DNA of 35,125 nucleotides, taken from assembly GCA_025358945.1 (NCBI GenBank), contig JANYHS010000188.1, positions 1-35,125 of the forward strand, in the 5' to 3' direction. Source of the DNA: Acidobacteriota bacterium. GTDB taxonomy: Bacteria > Acidobacteriota > Vicinamibacteria > Vicinamibacterales > CAVVIG01. Positions 7,223 to 15,174 of the stretch are shown here, one piece after another. Within the stretch, counting starts at the first letter, position 1. Each line of letters opens with the position of its first letter. The notes below the pieces were generated by a model. It was not told the DNA's origin and did not search any database. It saw only the letters and a list, made by a program, of their open reading frames with translations. The translations under genes were made by a program, and so were the position numbers.

Positions 7223-9700
7223 CTATCGCGCGCTGGCGGTGGTGTGCGCCGCTTCGGTGGCGCGCCGCTGGAACGCGTCGCTGTTGATGATGCCGAGGAC
7301 GAACGACGACAGCCGCAGGTCGGCCTTCGAGGCCTGACGGACAATCGCGCGCACCGTCGGCATGTCGTAGTACTCGACGCGGCGCCCGAGCGCATACGTC
7401 ATCAGGTTTTCCGTGAAGGTCTGCAGGAACACGTCCTGATGTTTCAGCAGCCCTGCGCGCAGTCCGGCCGGCCCGTCGATCCTGGTGCCGTCGTACATCA
7501 CGCCCGCGGCGTCCACCGGGACGCCGTTGTCCTTGATCCGCCATTTGCCGGTGACGTCGAAGTTGTCCAGCGCGAGACCGAGCGGATCGATCACGCGGTG
7601 GCACGACACGCACGCCGGGTTCTTGCGGTGCTCCTCCATGCGCTCGCGTGTCGACAGGATTTTGCCGCCGAGTGTGCCGTTGGTCGCCTCGAGTGCCGGC
7701 ACGTTGGCGGGCGGCGGCGGTGGCGGCGATCCGAGCAGAACCTCCATGATCCACTTGCCGCGCATGACGGGCGATGTGCGATCCGCGACCGACGTCAGCA
7801 CCAGGACGCTGCCGTGTCCGAGCAGCCCGCGGCGCGTCTCGGGGAGCGCCACGCGCCGAAACGCCGGGCCGCTGACGTTCGGGATGCCGTAGTGCCGCGC
7901 AATGCGCTCGTTCGCGTAGGTGTAGTCCGCCGTCAGCAGATCGAGGACGCTGCGGTTCTCGCGCACGATGCTGTCGAAGAACAGTTCGGTCTCGCGCACG
8001 AACGCTTCGCCGAGCGTGTGGTCGTAGTAGGGATACGACACCGCGTCGGGCAGCATCGCATCGACGTCGTTGAGGCGCAGCCACTGCGCGGCAAATCGCG
8101 TGGACAGCGACTCGGCGCGCGGATCCCCGAGCATGCGCGCGACTTGTTTCTCGAGGACGCCGGGCGCCGTGAGGCGACCCTGCTGCGCGATTTTGGCCAG
8201 CTCCGCGTCGGGACCGGTGGCCCAGAGGAAGAACGACAGGCGCGATGCGAGCGCCACCTCGCTGAGCCGCACGGTCTCTGACGGTCGCAGCGCGAAGCCT
8301 TCAGGCGAGCGGCCGGCGCTCGGCTGAAGCCTTCGCGCTACGGATGGGGCGTCCGGCCTTCGCGCGACGGAGGCGGAGGCGGAGGCAGACTCGACGCGGA
8401 ACACGAACTGCGGGCTCGCGAGAATCGCCTCGAGCGCTGCGGCGATGCCGCCTTCAAACTCGCGCTCCTTGCGGCCCTCCGCGTAGAAGCGCATCAGCGA
8501 GTCGATGTCGCGCCGGCTCGCGGGACGCCGGAACGCCTGCGCCGCCAGCTGCGTCACGATCTTCGTCGCGCACGCGTCTTCGTCGTTCGCCATCGTCGGG
8601 CGGCAGGCGAAGATCCGGTCGCGGCTGGGCGTCGCCGACACGCCTGTCACGTGCTGCGGTCCGACGATGCTCAGATCCTTGAGGTGGGGGAGCGTGGTGA
8701 TGCCGTAGGCGACGCCGATCTGCGTGTCGGCCAGGGTGTGATCGATTGGCGCCAGCAGGTCGTTGACCGGCCCTTCGAAGTGCTGGATGAACGCGGCGGC
8801 GATGTGCTGCGGACCTGCGGCGACGTGAATCGGCGGCGTTTTCAGCGTGAGGCTCGTCGTGACCTCGGCCATGTTCGGATCGATATCGAGGACGGCCTTC
8901 CGCTCGCCGTTGATCGAGACGTCGATCTGTTCGCCGGACGCGGGTCCGCCGAACAGGAAACCGTCGGCGTTGCCATGCAGATCGATGCGGAACACGTAGT
9001 CGCCGTCGGCGGGGAAGGTGTGCGTGACGGCGATGCCGCCGCGCGTGCCGAGCGGCGCGCCGTCGACGCGGCGCAGCTGCGACGCGGTCTTCGGCACACG
9101 GTAATGCGCTTCCGTGGACTCCGCGTCGGGATCGCCGATGGCAAGCGCGGTCACTTTGCTCGCCGCGCGCAGGTAGCCTTCCATCAGCGCCGGCGACAGG
9201 GCCTGCGAGTCGGCAACGTTGTCGAAACCCTGGCTGATGGAGTCTGGCGGCAGCAAGCTGTTGACGTCGATGTCGAGCGCGAGCAGATCCGCGATCGCGC
9301 GCGCGTACTCCACGCGATTGAGGCGCTGGAACGATCGGCGGCCCGGGTTCGGCGCCAGCGCGGCGGCTGTGTCGATGCGCGTTTCGAGCGATTCGGCCAG
9401 TGTCAGCAACGCGGCGTCGTCTGGGCGCCGCGCGCCGGGCGGCGGCATCATGCCCGCGCGCAGCTTGCGGATCATTTTTTCGGTGACATCGGCGTGCTGC
9501 GGCGCGGCGCCGATCTCGAACGATGCGAACGACACGCCGCCCGCTTTGCCGCGTTCACTGTGACAGCCGGCGCAGTACTGCCGCACGAGCAGCGTCTGCG
9601 GATCCTGAGAGACGGTTGCCAATGATGAGGGCGCTTGCCCGTCGGCGAGTGCAGAGGCGCCGAGCATCCCAATCCCGAACACAATGAGGCCGCGCTTCAT
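7223..9700 (-). CDS. DUF1592/DUF1588-type secreted cytochrome-like protein (copy 1)
   Basis: This protein of about 825 residues starts at the ATG at 9700, where a signal peptide begins (MKRGLIVFGIGMLGASALA); longer upstream readings lack protein-like sequence. An N-terminal CAGCH (Cys43, Cys46, His47) is a c-type heme-binding motif. Then follow the DUF1587-like region (RLNRVEYARAIADLL), DUF1595-like and DUF1592-like regions (SRLSFFLWATGPDAEL), the DUF1588-like region with a second heme motif (ACVSCHRVIDPLGLAL) and a DUF1585-like end (LMTYALGRRVEYYD). This architecture is common in Planctomycetota and Acidobacteriota; electron transfer in the periplasm is presumed but unproven. A palindromic element adds about 35 residues near the middle, absent from the paralogue at 17471. 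The DUF1552 gene follows after 10 bases. No Shine-Dalgarno sequence is seen, and a TATACT box sits close to the start. Confidence 0.87.
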   Translation of the reverse strand: MKRGLIVFGIGMLGASALADGQAPSSLATVSQDPQTLLVRQYCAGCHSERGKAGGVSFASFEIGAAPQHADVTEKMIRKLRAGMMPPPGARRPDDAALLTLAESLETRIDTAAALAPNPGRRSFQRLNRVEYARAIADLLALDIDVNSLLPPDSISQGFDNVADSQALSPALMEGYLRAASKVTALAIGDPDAESTEAHYRVPKTASQLRRVDGAPLGTRGGIAVTHTFPADGDYVFRIDLHGNADGFLFGGPASGEQIDVSINGERKAVLDIDPNMAEVTTSLTLKTPPIHVAAGPQHIAAAFIQHFEGPVNDLLAPIDHTLADTQIGVAYGITTLPHLKDLSIVGPQHVTGVSATPSRDRIFACRPTMANDEDACATKIVTQLAAQAFRRPASRRDIDSLMRFYAEGRKEREFEGGIAAALEAILASPQFVFRVESASASASVARRPDAPSVARRLQPSAGRSPEGFALRPSETVRLSEVALASRLSFFLWATGPDAELAKIAQQGRLTAPGVLEKQVARMLGDPRAESLSTRFAAQWLRLNDVDAMLPDAVSYPYYDHTLGEAFVRETELFFDSIVRENRSVLDLLTADYTYANERIARHYGIPNVSGPAFRRVALPETRRGLLGHGSVLVLTSVADRTSPVMRGKWIMEVLLGSPPPPPPANVPALEATNGTLGGKILSTRERMEEHRKNPACVSCHRVIDPLGLALDNFDVTGKWRIKDNGVPVDAAGVMYDGTRIDGPAGLRAGLLKHQDVFLQTFTENLMTYALGRRVEYYDMPTVRAIVRQASKADLRLSSFVLGIINSDAFQRRATEAAHTTASAR
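8289..8388. repeat. Palindromic repeat element inserted in frame in the DUF1592 gene
   Basis: Two 16-base arms (8289-8304 and 8324-8339) are reverse complements with one mismatch. Inside them a further 5-base pair (8306-8310 with 8318-8322) extends the hairpin, leaving a 7-base loop. The right arm region recurs as a direct repeat: GCCTTCGCGCTACGG at 8329-8343 and GCCTTCGCGCGACGG at 8356-8370 (14 of 15 identical). Short GGAGGC units follow. The paralogous gene has no such segment. It looks like a REP-like mobile palindrome kept in frame, encoding repeated SVARR peptides. Confidence 0.75.
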
Positions 9701-9710
9701 ACGTGAGCCG

Positions 9711-9724
9711 AGTATACGAGCGAT
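9711..9724 (-). promoter_or_regulatory. Promoter-like motif upstream of module copy 1
   Basis: Read on the minus strand the site is ATCGCTCGTATACT, with TATACT as a good -10 box ending 10 bases before the DUF1592 start at 9700. A matching 14-mer (12 of 14 identical) lies upstream of the paralogous module at 17396-17409. No strong -35 box is visible. If transcription starts about six bases after the box, the mRNA would be nearly leaderless, consistent with the missing ribosome-binding site. Confidence 0.4.
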
Positions 9725-9842
9725 AAGAAACGCCACATCCACTAATTTGGTTCGGAGACGATCTTTCACATCCTTGATGGGGCAAATCATCATCGAGAGT
9801 GTTCTAGAATGCACCACGTTCTTATAGCGAAAGCGAGGCAGC

Positions 9843-12722
9843 ATGAGGTTGGTTCTGCGTGTGGTGGTGTGTGCGCTCTGCATCTTGACGGCAGGGATCG
9901 CGCACGCTCAGGTTCAAACCGGTTCGATTGCCGGCACGATCACGGATGCAAGTAGCGGCGTACTGCCGGGCGTGACCGCGACGCTCACGGGCGAGCGCCT
10001 CATTGGCGGCGCCGCCACGCAGGTTACCGATGCCACAGGCGCGTATCGCTTCGATCGTCTGCCCCCGGGCGCGTACGTCGTGAAATTCGAACTGCAGGGC
10101 TTCAAGAGCATCACGCGCGACGATATCCGTATCAGCGCGTCGTTTACCGCCACGGTGAACGCGAAGCTCGAAGTCGGCAGCATGACCGAGTCGATCACGG
10201 TCACCGGCGAATCGCCGACGGTCGACACCAAGTCGAACCTGCAGCAGACGGTGATGAACCAGGACATTCTCGAAGGCGTGCCTTCGGGCCGCGACCCCTG
10301 GTCGATCGCCAAGATCATCCCCGGCGTGCAGGTGTCGACGTACGACGTCGGCGGCACACAGTCGATTCAGCAGAGTTCGCTCTCCTCGCACGGGTCCAGC
10401 ACCAACGACGTCAGCTACAACATAGACGGCGCCACGGTGAACTGGCCGGGCGGCGGCGGCGGCGCGACGATGCTGTACTACGACCAGGGCATGTTCGAAG
10501 AGGTCAACTACATGACGTCGGCGATTCCCGCCGAAGTGATGGTGGGCGGCGTCTCGATCAACATGGTGACCAAGGACGCGGGCAACAAGTGGCGTGGTGA
10601 TACCCGCTACAACTTCTCGGCCGGCTGTCTCACCTCCTCGGCGCCGCAGCCGGGCTGCCTCGAGAGCGACAACGTCCAGAAGGGCAAGGACGACGGCACG
10701 CTGCCATCGACGTTCCTCGGCAACCCGACCAAGACGACCTACGACTTCAACATCGCCGGTGGCGGCGCGATCGTCAAGGACCGCCTCTGGGTGAACGGCT
10801 CGATACGCCGCTGGATCGTCGACAAGCTCGTCGCCGCCAAGAACCCGGACGGCACGCAGGCGATCGACGACAACATCCTGAAGAACTACTCGGGCAAGGC
10901 TGTCTTCTCGGCCTCGTCCAATCAGAAGCTGGCGGCGTCGTACAACTGGAACAACAAGATCCGCGGTCATCGCCGTGACGGCACGTTCCAGGCGCCGGAC
11001 ATCGCCTCGCTGGTCCAGACCAATCCCGCGTTCTCGTCGCAGGTGAAGTACACCGGCATCAAGAACAAGACGGTATTCGAGTCGTCGTTCAGCGTGATGA
11101 ACGGCCAGACGAACTACTCGTACCAGCCGGACACACTCGCGACCGCCGTTCGCATGGAAGACGCGACGCTGAACATTTCCAATTTCGCGGCGCAGCGTCA
11201 TGAGGAACAGCCGAACTCGCGCTATCAGTTCGACAACACCGTGTCGCAGAGCCTGACCGGCATGGGCGGCGATCACCTCCTGAAGGCAGGCGTGCAGTTC
11301 GGCCGTCTGTCGTACGAGAGCGACTACGACGTCCAGAACAACATCTACCTGCTCTACAGCAACGGCGTTCCCCAGTCGGTTCGCGAGTGGAACACGCCGA
11401 CGGTGTCGAAGAACGTCGACAAGATGATCGGCCTCTTCGTTCAGGACAACTGGTCGGTCGGCCGTCACCTGACGCTGAACCTTGGCCTGCGCTTCGACCA
11501 CAACCAGGGCATCCTGCCGGAGCAGTCCAATCCGCAGCGCACCTACGTCGGACCGCAGAGCATTGCGGAGTCGACGCCGATCAACCAGAACCTCTTCGTG
11601 TGGCGCAGTGGTCTGTCGTACGACCCGATCGGCGACGGACAGACGGCGATCAAGGCGAGCTACAGCCGCTACGGTCTGCAGGTGGGTATCGATCGCGTGA
11701 CCAACGTCAACCCGTTCACGGCCGCCAGCCAGACATGCCCGTGGTCGGATCCGAACAAGGACGGCATCGCGCAGACGTCCGAGTACGGCACCGGCTGCAG
11801 CGGCTTCCCCGGCCTCACCGTGAAGTACGCGGGCGACAACGGACCGCGCTGGCCGTATTCGGATGAAGTCACCGCCGGCGTCGAGCACCAGGTGATGAAG
11901 GACATGCGCGTCGGCGCGATGTTCTACTACCGCACGAACCGCGATCAGCTCGGTCTCCGCAACACCGCAGTGCCGTCGACCGCGTACACGCCGTTCACGG
12001 TCACCGTGCCGAACGGCCCCGGTGGCACGGTGGCCAGCCCGAAGCCGATGTCGGTGACGGTCTACAACCTGCAGACGGCGTTCAACGGCCTGCAGAGCAA
12101 CGTGATCGACAACCAGCCGTATCTCGACACGGTCTACAAGGGCGTCGAGTTCACGGCGTCCAAGCGCTTTTCGAAGCGCTGGCAGATGGTCACGGGCCTG
12201 ACGATCGGCAAGAACACCGGCGGCCTCAACGGCACCGGCGGTCAATCGCTCAACGCGGGTAACGACCTGAACGATCCGAACTTCCTGACGTATTCCAACG
12301 GCATCGTCGGGAACGACTCGGACCTGGCGTTCCGCCTCTCGGGAAGCTATCGGCTGCCGTACGACATCAGCCTGGCGGCAACCCTGGTGTCGAATCGCGG
12401 CTATCCCTACGTGTCGAACTACTCGGTGTCGCGCGCGTTGGCGACGGCGGCCGGTGTGGCGCTGACGCGTTCCAACCAGGTGGTCCTGCTCGGACAGCGC
12501 GGCGACGAGCGGCTGCGGGCGGTGAACCTGGTTGACCTTCGCATCTCGCGCGCGTTCCGCTTCGATCAGAAGCGGAAGATCGAACCGCAGATTGACATCT
12601 TCAATCTGACGAACTCGAACGTGGCCGACTCGACCAACGCCGCAGTCGGCGGGACCTATCTGGTGCCGCAGACGATCGTCGCGCCGCGCATCATGCGCGT
12701 GGGCTTCTCGATCAACTTCTAG
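9843..12722 (+). CDS. TonB-dependent receptor, Oar-like with carboxypeptidase-regulatory domain (1)
   Basis: This 959-residue outer-membrane protein has a signal peptide (about residues 1-22, ending AHAQ). A carboxypeptidase-regulatory-like beta-sandwich follows (about 27-110: GSIAGTITDASSG, GAYRFDRLPPGAYVVKFE), then a plug-like region (ITVTGESPTVDTKS, VSYNIDGATVNWPGG, MVTKDAG) and a long beta-barrel ending in MRVGFSINF, whose terminal Phe suits BAM-mediated insertion. Receptors of this class import or bind large ligands such as oligosaccharides, peptides or metal complexes using TonB energy; the ligand here is unknown. The gene is divergent from the DUF1592 module, sharing a 142-base intergenic region, so co-regulation is possible. 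A hairpin follows the stop. Confidence 0.9.
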   Translation: MRLVLRVVVCALCILTAGIAHAQVQTGSIAGTITDASSGVLPGVTATLTGERLIGGAATQVTDATGAYRFDRLPPGAYVVKFELQGFKSITRDDIRISASFTATVNAKLEVGSMTESITVTGESPTVDTKSNLQQTVMNQDILEGVPSGRDPWSIAKIIPGVQVSTYDVGGTQSIQQSSLSSHGSSTNDVSYNIDGATVNWPGGGGGATMLYYDQGMFEEVNYMTSAIPAEVMVGGVSINMVTKDAGNKWRGDTRYNFSAGCLTSSAPQPGCLESDNVQKGKDDGTLPSTFLGNPTKTTYDFNIAGGGAIVKDRLWVNGSIRRWIVDKLVAAKNPDGTQAIDDNILKNYSGKAVFSASSNQKLAASYNWNNKIRGHRRDGTFQAPDIASLVQTNPAFSSQVKYTGIKNKTVFESSFSVMNGQTNYSYQPDTLATAVRMEDATLNISNFAAQRHEEQPNSRYQFDNTVSQSLTGMGGDHLLKAGVQFGRLSYESDYDVQNNIYLLYSNGVPQSVREWNTPTVSKNVDKMIGLFVQDNWSVGRHLTLNLGLRFDHNQGILPEQSNPQRTYVGPQSIAESTPINQNLFVWRSGLSYDPIGDGQTAIKASYSRYGLQVGIDRVTNVNPFTAASQTCPWSDPNKDGIAQTSEYGTGCSGFPGLTVKYAGDNGPRWPYSDEVTAGVEHQVMKDMRVGAMFYYRTNRDQLGLRNTAVPSTAYTPFTVTVPNGPGGTVASPKPMSVTVYNLQTAFNGLQSNVIDNQPYLDTVYKGVEFTASKRFSKRWQMVTGLTIGKNTGGLNGTGGQSLNAGNDLNDPNFLTYSNGIVGNDSDLAFRLSGSYRLPYDISLAATLVSNRGYPYVSNYSVSRALATAAGVALTRSNQVVLLGQRGDERLRAVNLVDLRISRAFRFDQKRKIEPQIDIFNLTNSNVADSTNAAVGGTYLVPQTIVAPRIMRVGFSINF

Positions 12723-12732
12723 ATTCGGCAGA

Positions 12733-12763
12733 CGGGAGGGGCGGAATCGCTCCGCTCCTTCCG
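12733..12763. terminator. Bidirectional hairpin between convergent genes
   Basis: A 13-base-pair stem (12733-12745 with 12751-12763, two G-U pairs on the plus-strand RNA) encloses the 5-base loop ATCGC. It lies 10 bases after the receptor stop and 10 bases before the end of the convergent carboxymuconolactone-decarboxylase gene. There is no T-run, so it may act as a barrier or a non-canonical terminator. Confidence 0.55.
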
Positions 12764-12773
12764 TGCGATCACG

Positions 12774-13352
12774 TCATTTCGCCGCCGGCGTGCGTCCCAT
12801 CGTGTAGAACTCATCGTTGGGCCGGAGCGCCAGCAGGTTCGCCATGCGGTTGGACAGCGCGAACAGCGCGGCGATAGCGCCAATGTCCCACGCGTCCTCC
12901 TCAGTGAGTCCATGCCCTCGCAGCGCCGCGATGTCTGCGTCGCTCACCTCGTGTGAGCGTTCGGCAACTTGCACAGCGAAGTCGAGCATCGCGCGCTGGC
13001 GCGGTGTCAGGTCCGCGTTCAGGTAGTTGATTGCGACCTGGTCGGCGAGCAGCGGCTGCTTCGCACGGATTCGCAGAATCGCCCCGTGCGAGATGACGCA
13101 GTAGTGGCAGTGGTTCGCTGCCGATGTGGCGACGACGATCATCTCGCGTTCGGCTTTCGTCAGCCCGCCCGCTTTCTCCATCAGCGCGTCGTTGTATGCG
13201 AAGAACGCGCGAAATTCGTCCGGCCGGTGCGCCCACGCCAGGAACACGTTGGGAATGAATCCGGCTTTCTCGTGCACGGCGACGATGCGTGCGCGGATGT
13301 CGTCGGGGAGCGCCTCGAGAGCGGGGACAGGAAAGCGGCTGATCGCATTCAT
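12774..13352 (-). CDS. AhpD-like/carboxymuconolactone decarboxylase-family peroxidase-related protein
   Basis: This protein of 192 residues starts at the ATG at 13352 (MNAISRFPVP). A longer reading frame exists upstream to 13505, but that stretch is antisense to a relict receptor tail and is not protein-like. The key motif is HCHYCVISH with Cys82, Cys85 and His89, the redox CxxC and His of the AhpD fold. The order and length fit the uncharacterised peroxidase-related subgroup of the carboxymuconolactone decarboxylase family. A role in peroxide reduction through thiol chemistry is likely but the partner is unknown. It is cytoplasmic, with no signal peptide. It is a single gene, convergent with the TonB-dependent receptor. 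Confidence 0.82.
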   Translation of the reverse strand: MNAISRFPVPALEALPDDIRARIVAVHEKAGFIPNVFLAWAHRPDEFRAFFAYNDALMEKAGGLTKAEREMIVVATSAANHCHYCVISHGAILRIRAKQPLLADQVAINYLNADLTPRQRAMLDFAVQVAERSHEVSDADIAALRGHGLTEEDAWDIGAIAALFALSNRMANLLALRPNDEFYTMGRTPAAK

Positions 13353-13365
13353 GGCGGGAGTGTAG

Positions 13366-13515
13366 CGCACCGCGTCTGCGACCGCGACCGGCGGCCGCAG
13401 CTCGCTCACGTTCGGCTTGCCCGAGCATTTTGCCGACGAGCCGACGACCTTCGGCCGCATCTTTTCGGCAAAAGCGCCGCGGCAGGTGCAGTTGACCGCG
13501 CGCATCGGGTTCTAG
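13366..13515 (+). pseudogene. Relict C-terminus of a TonB-dependent receptor
   Basis: An open frame on the plus strand, with no start, encodes about 49 residues ending TTFGRIFSAKAPRQVQL followed by TARIGF and a TAG stop at 13513. This is the typical last strand of an Oar-like receptor (FGRI..A.APRQ.QL..R..F). An in-frame stop at 13363 ends it upstream, and the rest of the receptor is missing. The decarboxylase gene now starts immediately upstream on the other strand. It is best read as the tail of a deleted receptor gene left before pdxH. Confidence 0.6.
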
Positions 13516-13543
13516 CCGCGGACAGATTGCGGTAGTCTGGCGT

Positions 13544-14122
13544 ATGCCCATCGACGAACCCATCGCGATCTTTCAGGACCTGTACGCGCGCGCCCGTGAA
13601 CGGTGCGCCGAACCGGATGCCATGGTGTTGTCCACAGTTGATGCCGACGGCCGGCCGTCGGGGCGCTACGTGCTGCTGAAGGAAGTGGACGCGCGGGGGT
13701 TCTCGTTCTACACCAACGGCGGCAGCCGGAAGGCGCGGGCGCTGACGGCGAATCCGCATGCGGCGCTGACGTTCTACTGGCCGCCTGACAAACAGGTGCG
13801 CATCGAGGGAGCGATCGAGCAGGTGACCGATGCCGAGGCCGACGCGTATTTTGCGACGCGTCCGCGCGACAGTCAGATTGGCGCCTGGGCGTCGGCGCAA
13901 AGCACCGAGCTCAGCTCACGCGCGCAGCTCGATCAGCGTATCGACGAGACGAGCAGACGGTTCGATGGTGCGACGGTGACGCGTCCGCCGTTCTGGACCG
14001 GCTTCCGCGTGATTCCGCAGTCGATTGAATTCTGGACACGCGACGTCGCGAGGCTGCACGAGCGCGTGATCTTTCAGCGCGCGGACGGCGGCGGGTGGGA
14101 TCGCTCACTGCTGTTCCCGTAG
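13544..14122 (+). CDS. pdxH: Pyridoxamine 5'-phosphate oxidase
   Basis: This 192-residue cytoplasmic flavoenzyme converts pyridoxamine or pyridoxine 5'-phosphate to pyridoxal 5'-phosphate with FMN and oxygen, the last step of PLP synthesis and salvage. Family signatures are clear: SGRYVLLKEVDARGFSFYTN (about 40-59) for FMN and substrate binding, ATRPRDSQIGAWASAQS (about 104-120), and the C-terminal PPFWTGFRVIPQSIEFW and RLHERV...GWDRSLLFP. The length is slightly short of E. coli PdxH because of a compact N-terminus. It stands alone, with the relict receptor tail upstream and ferrochelatase convergent 8 bases downstream. Confidence 0.95.
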   Translation: MPIDEPIAIFQDLYARARERCAEPDAMVLSTVDADGRPSGRYVLLKEVDARGFSFYTNGGSRKARALTANPHAALTFYWPPDKQVRIEGAIEQVTDAEADAYFATRPRDSQIGAWASAQSTELSSRAQLDQRIDETSRRFDGATVTRPPFWTGFRVIPQSIEFWTRDVARLHERVIFQRADGGGWDRSLLFP

Positions 14123-14130
14123 GCTCACGT

Positions 14131-15120
14131 TCAGATGCCGGGATGGACCAGCGGTAACGGCACGCCGCGCTCGTAGCGCGTCCATGTGGACGTCACGACG
14201 TCGGCCATCATATCGAGAAACTCCGGGTCATCATTGACGGTTGTGGCGCGCGCCAGCGGCAGGCCGATCGCGCGGGCCGTCTCCGCCGCTTCCACGTCGA
14301 GATCGAATAGCACTTCGATGTGATCGCAGATGAAGCCAATCGGACAGAGGACGGCTGATGCCATGCCCGCGGCGTGTTCCGCGCGCAGGTACTCGCACAC
14401 GTCCGGCCCGAGCCACGGATCTTCGGGCCTGCCGCTCCGGCTCTGAAAGACGAGCGCCCAGTCGGTGATGCCGGCGCGCTCGGCCACGAGTCGGGCCGAT
14501 TCGCCCAGCTGTTGCTGGTACCGCGCGGCGCCCGGCATCGAGACCGGGATGCTGTGCGCCGTGAACACGAGCCTCGCGGCGGATTGGACCGGCGACGGCA
14601 ACGACTCGAGCGCTGAGCGCACGTGGCGCGCGTTCGCGTTCACGAAGCCGTCGTGCCTGTGCCAGTCGCCCACGTAGGTGACCTGGACGTCGCGCATCCC
14701 CGAGCCGATGACGTCGCCGCGCGCGTCGGCGACGTTCTGTTTGTACTGGGTGCAGCTTGAATACGACCGGTGCGCGGCGCAGAGAAGCCCGACGGCGCGG
14801 CGGATGCCGTCGTTCGCCATCGTACGCAACGTGTCGGGCAGCAGCGGATGCCAGTTGCGCATCCCGAGATATACCGGCACGTCGAGACCTCGCGCCGCGA
14901 GCCGGACCTTGAGTCCGTCAGCTTGGCGGCGCGTGATCGCGGTCAGCGGCGAGACGCCGCCGAAGCGCTCGTAATGTTTCGCCACCGCCTCGACGCGCTC
15001 AGCGGAGACGCGGCGTCCGCGCAGGACGTTGGCGAGAAACGGTCTGATGTCGTCGAGCCCCTCGGGTCCGCCGAACGCGACGACCAGCACGGCGTCGAAA
15101 GGCATTTTTCTTGTCAACAT
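14131..15120 (-). CDS. hemH: Ferrochelatase (protoporphyrin or coproporphyrin type)
   Basis: This protein of about 329 residues inserts ferrous iron into a porphyrin in heme biosynthesis. The catalytic His189 lies in FTAHSIP and the conserved Glu269 in FICDHIEVLFDLD, matching His183 and Glu264 of the Bacillus enzyme. Other signatures are AFGGPE, YLGMRNWHP and QSRSGRPEDPWLGPD. The MRNWHP and SRSG..EDPWL forms resemble coproporphyrin ferrochelatases (CpfC) of monoderms and actinobacteria, so the substrate may be coproporphyrin III; this is not settled by sequence alone. The ATG at 15120 is preferred over GTG codons at 15126 and 15123 because GGAG lies five bases before it. The upstream SDR gene on the same strand ends 54 bases away. 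Confidence 0.93.
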   Translation of the reverse strand: MLTRKMPFDAVLVVAFGGPEGLDDIRPFLANVLRGRRVSAERVEAVAKHYERFGGVSPLTAITRRQADGLKVRLAARGLDVPVYLGMRNWHPLLPDTLRTMANDGIRRAVGLLCAAHRSYSSCTQYKQNVADARGDVIGSGMRDVQVTYVGDWHRHDGFVNANARHVRSALESLPSPVQSAARLVFTAHSIPVSMPGAARYQQQLGESARLVAERAGITDWALVFQSRSGRPEDPWLGPDVCEYLRAEHAAGMASAVLCPIGFICDHIEVLFDLDVEAAETARAIGLPLARATTVNDDPEFLDMMADVVTSTWTRYERGVPLPLVHPGI

Positions 15121-15174
15121 CACCACTCCAGACCCGCCAGGGGAACGCCGAGCTGATCAGCAGCCGGGCCAGCC

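Noticed and set aside
7213-7395. N-terminal extension of DUF1552 copy 1
   Set aside because: It is an out-of-frame reading of the end of the DUF1592 gene; the Tat signal begins at 7212 and matches the paralogue.
9701-9842. Promoter for the first receptor at TAGAAT (9805-9810)
   Set aside because: A fair -10 box is present, but no -35 box at suitable spacing, so it is not listed as a feature.
9822-12245. Very long minus-strand reading frame (807 codons) opposite the first receptor gene
   Set aside because: It is antisense to a well-supported TonB-dependent receptor. Its product is Arg/Val/His-rich with no domains, as expected from GC-rich codon bias.
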